Shown: piece by piece, positions 17,101 to 24,644 of the stretch
Position numbering within the stretch: position 1 is the stretch's first letter
Layout of the letters: every line of letters begins with the position of its first letter
NCBI RefSeq assembly: GCF_030269665.1
Contig: NZ_BSTS01000008.1
Span: 186,001 to 250,000 of the forward strand
DNA length: 64,000 nt
Origin: Actinomycetospora sp. NBRC 106375
GTDB taxonomy: Bacteria; Actinomycetota; Actinomycetes; Mycobacteriales; Pseudonocardiaceae
Reading direction: 5' to 3'
Made by a program: the position numbers and the translations under genes
The notes under the pieces: model-generated
Databases searched by the model: none
What the model was told of the DNA's origin: nothing
The model's input: only the letters and a program-made list of their open reading frames with translations

Positions 17101-17213
17101 GACGGGGCTCCCTTGTTGATCCGGTGCACCTGGGTGTTGCTGCGGGCCGCGAGCCGGCGCACGAGCACGGCGACCGGCGGCAGCGCGACCAGGACGATGA
17201 CGAGGCGCTTCAC
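17097..17213 (-). CDS. 38-aa predicted membrane microprotein
   Basis: GTG 17213 overlaps the stop of the upstream hydrolase (17210-17212), and its own stop (17097-17099) overlaps the GTG of the next hydrolase. The coupling is thus 4 nt on both sides, the same junction used by proven genes in this operon. The product has a hydrophobic core (VIVLVALPPVAVLV, residues 4-17) flanked by Arg/Lys, enough for one membrane segment with a basic C-terminal tail. It resembles no family I know. It could tether or stabilise a pathway enzyme or transporter, or serve only to couple translation. Confidence 0.6.
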   Translation of the reverse strand: MKRLVIVLVALPPVAVLVRRLAARSNTQVHRINKGAPS

Positions 17214-18106
17214 CGTCCGGCCACCTCCTCCTGCAGGGACCCCGAGCGGGCGCCCGGCGACGGCTCGGACTCCAGGAACCCCCGCACCACGCTGTGGAAC
17301 GCCTCGGGGCGCTCCTCCTGCAGGTGGTGGGAGGCGTGGTCCATGACGTGCAGGTTCCCGCACGGCACCATCCGGGCCAGCATCAGCGGGTAGTCGGGCG
17401 TCAGGAACGCGTCCTGCATGCCCCAGATGAACAGCACCGGGGCCTGGATGCGGCCGAGCTCGCCCGACAGGTCCTGCCAGTCGCCGCGCGGCGAGTCCGA
17501 CATGGCCGCGAGCTCGCGCTCGCCGGGGTCGAGGCTCTGGCGGTAGCGCAGGTCGAGGGTCTCCTCGGGCAGGGCGTCCGGGTCGTACCACTCCAGCCGC
17601 GTGATCAGCGCGCGCATCTTCTCGCGCGTCGGCCCCTCGCCGCCGTAGTAGGCGTCGCGGGCGTTGCGACCGCGGCGCCCGCCCTCGGGCAGCGGCGCGA
17701 GCGGGCCGTGGAACACGGGCATGCTGCCGGTGATCACGAGCGACCGGACCCGCTCCGGGTAGGTCGCGGCGAGCGCGATCGCGATGGTGCCGCCCCAGGA
17801 GTTGCAGACGAGGTCGGCGCGGTCGACGCCGAGGGTGTCCATCAGCGCGACGGTCTTCGCGGCGTGGTGGTCCCACATCGGGCCGGTGATCCGCGACTTC
17901 TCCGACCCGCCGTACTGGTGGATGTCGACGAGCAGGCAGCGCCGGTGGGCGGCGAACAACGGGGCGACGGGCCCGAAGTCGGTCCACGCGCTGCACCCGG
18001 GCCCGCCGCCGTGCAGGAAGATCGTGTCCGGGCCGGCGCCCAGGTCGTGGTAGTGGTACTTCACGCCGCCGCCGTCGGCGTAGTGGCTCTGCGGGGGTGG
18101 GGCCAT
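17210..18106 (-). CDS. Alpha/beta hydrolase, meta-cleavage product hydrolase type
   Basis: 298 aa from ATG 18106, preceded by GAGGAGG. Motifs: HGGGPGCSAW (oxyanion hole; the HGGGPG form is typical of C-C hydrolases), nucleophile CNSWGGTIA (Ser about residue 108), acid in WGMQDAF, and His in MDHASHH. The family cleaves the 2-hydroxy-6-oxo-dienoate made by extradiol dioxygenases. Together with the LigB dioxygenase two genes upstream this is the expected next step. It starts 14 bp after the M20 gene's stop codon. Confidence 0.85.
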   Translation of the reverse strand: MAPPPQSHYADGGGVKYHYHDLGAGPDTIFLHGGGPGCSAWTDFGPVAPLFAAHRRCLLVDIHQYGGSEKSRITGPMWDHHAAKTVALMDTLGVDRADLVCNSWGGTIAIALAATYPERVRSLVITGSMPVFHGPLAPLPEGGRRGRNARDAYYGGEGPTREKMRALITRLEWYDPDALPEETLDLRYRQSLDPGERELAAMSDSPRGDWQDLSGELGRIQAPVLFIWGMQDAFLTPDYPLMLARMVPCGNLHVMDHASHHLQEERPEAFHSVVRGFLESEPSPGARSGSLQEEVAGR

Positions 18107-18120
18107 CGGCGTGAGCCTCC

Positions 18121-19395
18121 TCAGCTCGTCAGGTCGAGCGCCGTGCGCGCGAGGACCTCGCACAGGCGGCGCATGGCGCGGACGTCGACGGTGTTCATGC
18201 CCCGGGAGAAGTCCTGCGCGGGGTCCGGGTCGAGGCCCGCGTCGGACACCTTCGGCATCCCGACCCGCGCCGTCGGGATGCCGCGGGCACGCAGGATGTT
18301 GGCGTCGGTCGCGCCGCTCATGTCCGGCACGGGCGCGTGCGGGCGGCCGTGGGTGGCCTCCCAGGCGGCGATCGTCGAGCGCACCACGGGGGCGTCGGGA
18401 TCGGTCGCCGTCGCCGGGATCGCCAGCACCATCTCGAGCCCGATCTCCGGGTCGACGCCGGCCAGGAACGCCGCCAGCTCCTTCTTGATCCCCAGCGGCG
18501 TGTCGCCGGGCGCGACACGGAGGTCGAGGCGCAGCCGGCAGACCGCCGGCGTGACGGCGAGCATCCGCTCCCACCCGCCGGCGACGGCGCCGATGACGCC
18601 CTGCGGCGCGGCGGTCGCGGTGCGGTGCCGGGCCGGGTAGTCGGCGAGCCACCGTTCCAGCCGCCCCGCGACCTCGCCGGCGGCGACGATCGGGTTGCGG
18701 TAGGGCAGGCGGTGCCGGCTGCCGGCGTAGGTGTGGATCCCGGGCACGGTGACCTCGAACCACGCCAGCCCGACCTCGTCGTGGGCCACGAAGTCACCGG
18801 GCTTCGCGATCACGGCGTGGTCGGTGTACCAGCCGCGCTCCAGCAGGAACGAGGCGCCGACGCCCTGACCGGTGTTGGCCCGGGCCGGGTAGCCGGGCGC
18901 CTCCACGGCGTTGGTCGGCATCCCGCCGGCGCCGAAGGCGACGACGAGGTCGCCGGCCGTCGCGGGCCGTACCGCGCCGACCGCCTCGGCCAGCACGAGC
19001 AGGCACGCGGCGTGCCCCTTCGGGTTGCTCGCGCCGAGCCCGGACACGTACGGGCCCTCGTCGCGGGGCTCCGGGCGCATGTCGGGACGCAGCGACGGGC
19101 CGATCCACGGGACGTCGATGGCCTCCTCGCCCGTGGTCAGCGTGTCGATCGGGGCGTAGAGCATGAGGTCCTGACCGCGCCCGGCGCCCCGCAGACGCCC
19201 CGCCGCGCTCGCCTGCTGCTCGTCGATCGGGACGGTCGTGGCCGCGAGCCCGGCCGCGCCCATCCGGTCGGCGAGCAGCCGGGCCAGCGGGGCCTCGCGG
19301 CCCGTCGGGCTCGGGATCGCGGTGACCGCGTGGGCCGCGGCACGCAGGCGGTCCTCGGTGACCTCGGCGAGGACCTTCTCGAGGACGTCGTTCAC
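18121..19395 (-). CDS. M20-family metallohydrolase (ArgE/DapE-like)
   Basis: 424 aa from GTG 19395. It has the M20 two-domain plan: N-terminal TAIPSPTGREAPLARL, a middle dimerisation-type region with GIHTYAG, and C-terminal PDMSGATDANIL. Some M20 metal-site residues look altered: the usual GHxD is replaced by MLYAPIDTLTT. The canonical zinc site may therefore be incomplete, and the real chemistry uncertain. M20 enzymes cleave amide or carbamate bonds. In an aromatic pathway it might deacylate an N-acyl or amide intermediate. Overlaps the LigB stop by GTGA. Confidence 0.75.
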   Translation of the reverse strand: MNDVLEKVLAEVTEDRLRAAAHAVTAIPSPTGREAPLARLLADRMGAAGLAATTVPIDEQQASAAGRLRGAGRGQDLMLYAPIDTLTTGEEAIDVPWIGPSLRPDMRPEPRDEGPYVSGLGASNPKGHAACLLVLAEAVGAVRPATAGDLVVAFGAGGMPTNAVEAPGYPARANTGQGVGASFLLERGWYTDHAVIAKPGDFVAHDEVGLAWFEVTVPGIHTYAGSRHRLPYRNPIVAAGEVAGRLERWLADYPARHRTATAAPQGVIGAVAGGWERMLAVTPAVCRLRLDLRVAPGDTPLGIKKELAAFLAGVDPEIGLEMVLAIPATATDPDAPVVRSTIAAWEATHGRPHAPVPDMSGATDANILRARGIPTARVGMPKVSDAGLDPDPAQDFSRGMNTVDVRAMRRLCEVLARTALDLTS

Positions 19396-20339
19396 GGCCC
19401 GGTCCCGGGTTCGACGAGGGCGACGCCCATCCCCGTCAGCCACTCCGGCATCGCCGCGTAGGCCAGCGACCGGCCGGGCGCGAAGTCCAGCGCCGCCGCC
19501 ATCGTCAGCCACGTCCGCAGCTCCTGGCCCCCGTTGCCCGCGGCTCGCTCGATGTCGGCCGAGGTCCACATCCCGTAGGTCGCGAGCGCCCCGCGCTCGA
19601 GGTCGGCGAGGAAGGCCTCGTCGAACTCCTCGGCGATCGCGGGCCGGGCGGCGGTGATGATCTGGCGGCGGCGCCCGTCGTAGGACTCCCAGTCGCCGCG
19701 GCCGTTGAGCCAGGCCTCCACGAGGAACTCCTCGTCCTCGCCGTGCGGGTCGCGCCAGTCCGACGGCCACGGCAGCCGGTGCGACAGCCCGCCGGAGGCG
19801 ATGACGGCGACGCGCAGGTCGCCGGGCAGGGTCGCGACCGCGTCGGCGAGGTTGCGGCCGAGTGCGGTGCACCGGTCGACGCGCGGCAGCGGCGCGGCGA
19901 AGACGTTGACCACCAGCGGGATCACCGGCACCGCGAGGTCGCGCAGCAGGTACTGGATCGCGTGGGTCTGGCCGTGGTCGATCTGCAGGCGCGCCGAGAG
20001 GGCGACCTCGGTGCCCCGGTCGACCAGCTCCTCGGCCAGGGCCTGCGCGAGGTCGGGCCGGGTGCGCTGCGGGCCCTTCGGCGTGCCCGCCTCCCCCGCG
20101 CCGAGCACCTCGCCGACCCCGAGCGTGAACGCCGGGATCATGTCGAGCCAGAACCCGCGGAAGTGGTTCGACCCGACGATGACCGCGACGTCGGGACGCG
20201 CCGCGACGACCGCGTCGTGGGCCGCGGCCAGGCCGTCGCGGAACCGCTCGGCGCCGTCGGTGTGCACGACCTGGTCCCAGTGGGTGTTCATCAGCGTGGA
20301 GTGCGAGGCGCCGACGCCGAGGACGATGCGGCTGCTCAC
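19392..20339 (-). CDS. LigB-type class III extradiol ring-cleavage dioxygenase
   Basis: 315 aa from GTG 20339. It matches the LigB superfamily (catalytic subunit of protocatechuate 4,5-dioxygenase, CarBb, MhpB). VGASHSTLMN near residue 9 carries the first iron-binding His; VIVGSNHFRGFW (about residue 54) and HGQTHAIQYLL (about 125) follow, and SGGLSHRLP (about 190) gives the catalytic base His. It would open a dihydroxylated aromatic ring next to the two hydroxyls using Fe(II) and O2. It overlaps the Rieske oxygenase stop, consistent with sequential action. Confidence 0.9.
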   Translation of the reverse strand: MSSRIVLGVGASHSTLMNTHWDQVVHTDGAERFRDGLAAAHDAVVAARPDVAVIVGSNHFRGFWLDMIPAFTLGVGEVLGAGEAGTPKGPQRTRPDLAQALAEELVDRGTEVALSARLQIDHGQTHAIQYLLRDLAVPVIPLVVNVFAAPLPRVDRCTALGRNLADAVATLPGDLRVAVIASGGLSHRLPWPSDWRDPHGEDEEFLVEAWLNGRGDWESYDGRRRQIITAARPAIAEEFDEAFLADLERGALATYGMWTSADIERAAGNGGQELRTWLTMAAALDFAPGRSLAYAAMPEWLTGMGVALVEPGTGP

Positions 20340-21571
20340 GACGGCTCGATCCCCTCGGCCCGCAGCCGCGCGTGCCGCTCCGAGGTGATCTCCTCGGCGA
20401 GCTTGCGCCACCGCAGCAGCGAGTCGTCGGGGCGGTAGAGCCGCTCGGGCGGGGCGTCGGTCAGCTCGACCATCCACTTGTCCTGCGCCGAGAACTGCCC
20501 GTGGAAGAGCCAGCGGACGAAGGTCAGGTACTTGACGTAGAACGGCAGCGCCGCCGTGCCCTTGCGGAAGTCGGCCATGACGCCGACGTAGAGGTGGTTC
20601 CCGGCGTCGACCGGCACGTAGAACTCGTAGTGGATGAAGCTCGGGTACGCGATGCGCAGGACGCCGGGCATGCTCACCGACGCGAACCCGGGGAACTCCT
20701 GCGCGGCGATCACCGGGTCGACCTCGCGGTGGCTGCCGGTGTTGCCGATGTTCCCGGTGGTCGTCGGCGGCTTGAGCTTCCACCAGGCCTGCGAGTCCCA
20801 GCGCCCGAGCCCGGGGAAGTCCGCGGTCCAGTGCTGATTCTCCTGGACCCGGTAGATCCAGCGGCCGCGCCGCACGATCCGCGTCTCGTTCCACACCGGC
20901 ATCGACTTGAACAGCCGCCACAGCGACGTCCGGTGCAGGTACTTGGCGTGGCCCTCGTCGTAGCCGTTCTCGCAGGCGAAGCGCCAGTTGCCCTCGCGCG
21001 GCTGCATCCGCGAGCCCAGGACGGCCTCGTTGTCGACGAGCTCCTCGGGCAGCTGCTCGTCGATCGGCGGCGGCTCCTCCCCGTCGCCGACGAACACCCA
21101 CACCATCCCGAGCCGCTCCGCGACCTCGTAGGTGGGCTGGGTGACCTTGCCGCAGATCGGGCTCTGCGGGCCGTCGGTGATCGCCGCGACGAGGTCGCCG
21201 GAGGCCAGGTCGAACGTCCACCCGTGGTACGGGCAGGAGATCGTGCCCGGGAACTGCTGCGAGCCCTCGGAGAGCGGGACCCCGCGGTGCGGGCAGCGGT
21301 CGACGAGCGCGTACGCGGTGCCGGCGTCGCGGATCAGGACGATCTTCTCGCCGAGCAGCGTGACCTGCTTCGGCTTGCCGGTGAGCTGCGAGGAGTAGCA
21401 GACGGGGTACCAGTAGCCGCGGAACCCCGCGGCGGCCGCCTGGTAGTGCGGCCACGTCGACCAGTCCTGGCGGCCCGGCAGCTTCCCCGCGCGGCGGTTC
21501 CGGCGGACCGGCCGCTGCGCCCCCCGCTCGGCCTCGGTCCCGCTGTGCCCGGTCCTGCTGTGCACCGTCAT
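20336..21571 (-). CDS. Rieske non-heme iron oxygenase, alpha subunit (CarAa-like)
   Basis: 411 aa. Rieske [2Fe-2S] ligands are in CPHRGVPL (about residue 92) and CPYHGW about 20 residues later. The mononuclear iron site lies in ENGYDEGHAKYLHRTS (about residue 200). The start of the domain, HYQAAAAGFRGYWYPVCYS, and the iron-site spacing resemble carbazole 1,9a-dioxygenase CarAa and related one-component terminal oxygenases. No ferredoxin or reductase gene is nearby, so electrons must come from elsewhere. ATG 21571 is the first good start; an operator-like palindrome lies 70 bp upstream. It is the first gene of the operon and sets the pathway's substrate. Confidence 0.9.
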   Translation of the reverse strand: MTVHSRTGHSGTEAERGAQRPVRRNRRAGKLPGRQDWSTWPHYQAAAAGFRGYWYPVCYSSQLTGKPKQVTLLGEKIVLIRDAGTAYALVDRCPHRGVPLSEGSQQFPGTISCPYHGWTFDLASGDLVAAITDGPQSPICGKVTQPTYEVAERLGMVWVFVGDGEEPPPIDEQLPEELVDNEAVLGSRMQPREGNWRFACENGYDEGHAKYLHRTSLWRLFKSMPVWNETRIVRRGRWIYRVQENQHWTADFPGLGRWDSQAWWKLKPPTTTGNIGNTGSHREVDPVIAAQEFPGFASVSMPGVLRIAYPSFIHYEFYVPVDAGNHLYVGVMADFRKGTAALPFYVKYLTFVRWLFHGQFSAQDKWMVELTDAPPERLYRPDDSLLRWRKLAEEITSERHARLRAEGIEPS

Positions 21572-21640
21572 GTGCCCGTGCTCCGTCCCCGCGACTGCCC
21601 CCGCCAGTGCAGCACCGGGCGCGACCCCCTCCCACGGCCC

Positions 21641-21659
21641 CGGTCCGCTCACCGGACCG
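21641..21659. promoter_or_regulatory. Operator-like palindrome upstream of the Rieske operon
   Basis: CGGTCCGCTCACCGGACCG has 7-bp arms and a 5-bp spacer and sits between the enoyl-CoA hydratase stop (21670) and the Rieske start (21571). It differs by one base from the palindrome at 26256-26274. Likely site for the local IclR regulator. Confidence 0.65.
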
Positions 21660-21669
21660 TGCGGGGGTG

Positions 21670-22437
21670 TCAGCGGCCGCGGAAGCGCGGCTCCCGGCGG
21701 TCCAGGAACGCCTGCAGCCCCTCGGCCGCGTCGGCGGTGGCGGTGAGCGCGCGGACACCGTCCGCCTCGACCGCCAGCGCCTCGGGCAGCGGCCGCCCCC
21801 AGCCGTCGTCGACGACCCGCTTGAGCAGACCGATCGCGGCGGTCGGCTTGGCGGCCCACCGGGCGGCCTCGTCCGCGAGGGCGGCGTCGAACGTGGCCGC
21901 CGGGACCACGTCGTCGACCAGCCCCAGCGCGAGCGCCCGCTCCGCCGGCAGCCGCTCGCCGGAGATCATGAGCTTCGTCGCGACGTGCGGACCCACCAGC
22001 CGCGGCAGCCGCTGACTGCCGCCGGCGCCGGGGAACAGACCCAGCGCGATCTCGGGGAAGCCGAACGTCGCCGTGTCGGCGAGCAGCCGCAGGTCGCAGG
22101 CCAGCGCGAGCTCCGCGCCGCCCCCGAGGGTGTGACCGTTCATCCCGGCGATCACGGGCTTGGGGGCCCGCTCGATCATCCGCTGGACCTCGATCCACCG
22201 GCGCATCCGGTCCTGCGTGCCGGCCGAGAGGTCGCGCATCACCGCGATGTCGGCGCCCGCGACGAAGAAGCGCCCGGTGCCGGTGACCACGATCGCGCGC
22301 ACCGCGGGGTCGACGGCCAGCGGCGGGAGGACGGCGAGGAACTCCTCGATCATCGCGGGGTCGACGGCGTTCGCGGGCGGGCGGTCGATGCGCACCGTGG
22401 CGACCGCGTTCTCGTGGCTGACCTGCAGGACGCTCAC
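21670..22437 (-). CDS. Enoyl-CoA hydratase/isomerase (crotonase family)
   Basis: 255 aa from GTG 22437 overlapping the CoA transferase stop. Crotonase-fold motifs: AGADIAVMRDL (about residue 65, oxyanion region), NGHTLGGGAELALACDLRL (about 105-123), and FPEIALGLFPGAGGSQRLPR (the catalytic Glu positions). It hydrates or isomerises an acyl-CoA, or acts as a ring-cleaving or retro-aldol member of the family. With the CoA ligase and CoA transferase upstream it forms a CoA-thioester module for the products of the neighbouring oxygenase operon. Confidence 0.9.
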   Translation of the reverse strand: MSVLQVSHENAVATVRIDRPPANAVDPAMIEEFLAVLPPLAVDPAVRAIVVTGTGRFFVAGADIAVMRDLSAGTQDRMRRWIEVQRMIERAPKPVIAGMNGHTLGGGAELALACDLRLLADTATFGFPEIALGLFPGAGGSQRLPRLVGPHVATKLMISGERLPAERALALGLVDDVVPAATFDAALADEAARWAAKPTAAIGLLKRVVDDGWGRPLPEALAVEADGVRALTATADAAEGLQAFLDRREPRFRGR

Positions 22438-24644
22438 TCGGTCACTCCCTCGGCCTCGAGCGCGGCGAGCTCGTCGGCGCCGAGGCCGAGCAGCTCGCCG
22501 AGCACCTCGGCGGTGTGCTGCCCGAGCAGCGGCGCGGGCGTCGTCAGCGCGGCGGGCGTCCGCGACAGGCGGGCGACGACGCCCTCGTGGCGCACCGGCC
22601 CGGCGAGCGGGTGCTCGAGCACCGGGTAGAAGCCGCGGGCCGCGAGGTGCTCGTCGCCCTCGACGAGGTCGCGGCCGGTGGCGACGACGGCGGCCGGGAC
22701 CCCGGCGCCCTGCAGCGCGGTCGCGGCGTCGGCGGCGTCGCGCGTGGCGGTCCAGGCGGCGAGGTCCTGGTCGCCGACCAGCGCGTGCAGGGCCCGCCGC
22801 TCGTCCTCGCCGGTCACCGAGACCGCGACCCAGCGGTCGTCGCCGGCGGCGCGGAGGACCTCGCCGCCGGTCGCCTGCACCTCCTCGCCGAGCGCGGACC
22901 GCACGACCGCCGGCCCCACCGCGGCGGCCATCGCCTCGAGCTGGGACAGGTCGACGTGCCCGCCGCGGCCCTCGGCGAGCATCGTCAGCGTCGCGAGCAC
23001 CGCCGCGTTCGCCGCGATCATGTCGCCGAGTCCGAACGTCAGACCCTGGGGCGGCCCGCCGGGTTCCGCCGTGGCGTGGGTGTGCCCGGACATCGCCGCG
23101 AGGGTATCCGCGAACGTCACCGCGTCGCGCCACGGACCGGTCGCGCCGAGCCCGGCCATCGAGACGAGGACGATGCCCGGCTTCAGGGCCTGCAGGCCGT
23201 CGTGGTCGAGGCCCCAGCGCGCGAGCGTGCCCGGGCTGAAGTTCTCGATCACCACGTCGCAGTCGGGCACGAGCCGGCGCAGCAGCTCGGCGCCCCGGTC
23301 GGTGCGCAGGTTCAGTGCGACGCTGCGCTTGCCGCGGTTGACGTTGAGGAAGTAGCCGCTGTCGTCCGGCCCGGCGCCGGGGCGCAGCCGCATGCCGGGC
23401 GAGAACCGGGTGGGATCCTGGCGGTGCCACGACTCGATCTTGACGACGTCCGCGCCGTGCTCGGCGAGCTGCCGCGTCGCGTACGGGCCGGCGAGCACCC
23501 ACGTGAGGTCGAGGACGCGGACGCCGTCGAGCGGTCGTCGTCGCGGTGTCCGGCGCGTCGCGGCGTCGCGGCGCCACGGGGCCGACGCCGGTGCCTCGAC
23601 CAGCGCCGGGACCTCCGTGACCGGGTCCGGGCTCCACGCGGCGCCGACGTCCTCGACACCGCCGACGGAGCGGACGAACCCGCGCTCGTGCAGCTGCGGG
23701 TTGGTGCTCAGCCGCTCCGGCGCCACGACCTCCGCCCACGGCAGCGCGCGCCGGCGCCCCTCGGCGGCGATCGCGGCGGCCGGGCGCCGGGCGGCGAACC
23801 GTGCGACGACGGCGTCGACGTGCGGGCGTTCCTGCCACCGCGTGACAGGGTCGGCGAAGCGGGCGTCGGTGAGGTCCTCCGCTTCGCCGACCTCGACGAG
23901 CCAGGCGAGCAGGTCGGTCCACATCCGCTCGCTGCCCGACCAGCCGCCGGCGACGAACCCGTCGGACGCCGGGAAGACGCGGTGGGCGACGTGCTCGTAG
24001 ACCCCGCCGGTGCGCCCCGGGACCCACCCGGCGTGGATCCACGTGATCGCGCCGGTCTCGAGCGTCGCCGCGACGGCCTCCTGCGCGGAGACGTCGATCA
24101 GCTGGCCGCCGCCGGCGAGCACCCCGAGCAGCGCCGCGATCGCCCCGTGCACCCCGGCCAGCCCGAGCGCGGCCTCGAACGGCGGCGGGGTGGGCGGCCC
24201 GTCGGGGCGCCCGCCCAGCCAGGTCATGCCGCCCGCCGACGCGAGCACGAGGTCGTCGCCCCGCCAGTGCCGGCGCGGGCCGGTGAGCCCGAACGGTGTG
24301 ACCACGACGTGCACGGCGCCGGGCCACCGGGAGGTTCCCTCGGACGTCAGACCGCGCAGGGCGTCGAGCGGCCCGCTCTCCAGCACCACGTCCGCCTGCG
24401 CGGCGAGGTCGTCGAGGTCCCCGGTGTTGCAGCGAACGCGCTGTTCGCTGCTTCTATGCGCCCGAAGTCCCCGTTCGCTGGGGGCCTCGGCGAGGCGGAC
24501 CCACCGCTTGCCGGCGTGCCAGTGGATCCGGCCGGCGTGATCGTCGTCGGGCCCGGGGTCGACGCGCAGGACGTCCGCGCCGATCCCGACGAGCGCGCGG
24601 GCCCCGGCGGCGCCGAGGCGGTCGGTCAGGTCGAGGACGCGCAC
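22434..24644 (-). CDS. Two-domain CaiB/BaiF-type (family III) CoA transferase
   Basis: 736 aa from GTG 24644. It is a fusion of two family III modules. The N-terminal half (1-370) is divergent. The C-terminal half starts LDGVRVLDLTWVLAGPYATR (about 375) and keeps NRGKRSVALNLR and the conserved Asp region in FGLGDMIAANAAV. Tandem fusions occur in actinobacteria; often only one half is active. It would move CoA between carboxylates. Residues ~54-74 contain an unusual in-frame segment rich in AGCGAAC-type repeats at DNA level (24430-24480). Overlaps the ligase 3' end by 19 bp. Confidence 0.85.
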   Translation of the reverse strand: MRVLDLTDRLGAAGARALVGIGADVLRVDPGPDDDHAGRIHWHAGKRWVRLAEAPSERGLRAHRSSEQRVRCNTGDLDDLAAQADVVLESGPLDALRGLTSEGTSRWPGAVHVVVTPFGLTGPRRHWRGDDLVLASAGGMTWLGGRPDGPPTPPPFEAALGLAGVHGAIAALLGVLAGGGQLIDVSAQEAVAATLETGAITWIHAGWVPGRTGGVYEHVAHRVFPASDGFVAGGWSGSERMWTDLLAWLVEVGEAEDLTDARFADPVTRWQERPHVDAVVARFAARRPAAAIAAEGRRRALPWAEVVAPERLSTNPQLHERGFVRSVGGVEDVGAAWSPDPVTEVPALVEAPASAPWRRDAATRRTPRRRPLDGVRVLDLTWVLAGPYATRQLAEHGADVVKIESWHRQDPTRFSPGMRLRPGAGPDDSGYFLNVNRGKRSVALNLRTDRGAELLRRLVPDCDVVIENFSPGTLARWGLDHDGLQALKPGIVLVSMAGLGATGPWRDAVTFADTLAAMSGHTHATAEPGGPPQGLTFGLGDMIAANAAVLATLTMLAEGRGGHVDLSQLEAMAAAVGPAVVRSALGEEVQATGGEVLRAAGDDRWVAVSVTGEDERRALHALVGDQDLAAWTATRDAADAATALQGAGVPAAVVATGRDLVEGDEHLAARGFYPVLEHPLAGPVRHEGVVARLSRTPAALTTPAPLLGQHTAEVLGELLGLGADELAALEAEGVTE
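24430..24480. repeat. Short AGCGAAC repeat cluster inside the CoA transferase gene
   Basis: CAGCGAAC (24430-24437) is followed by its complement GTTCGCTG at 24443-24450 and again at 24473-24480, with CCCGAAGTCC between the last two. The parts resemble the arms of the 50-bp palindromes at 34313 and 54370 (AGCGAA, CGAAGT). It encodes about 20 residues that interrupt an otherwise normal CoA transferase N-terminus. Confidence 0.45.
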
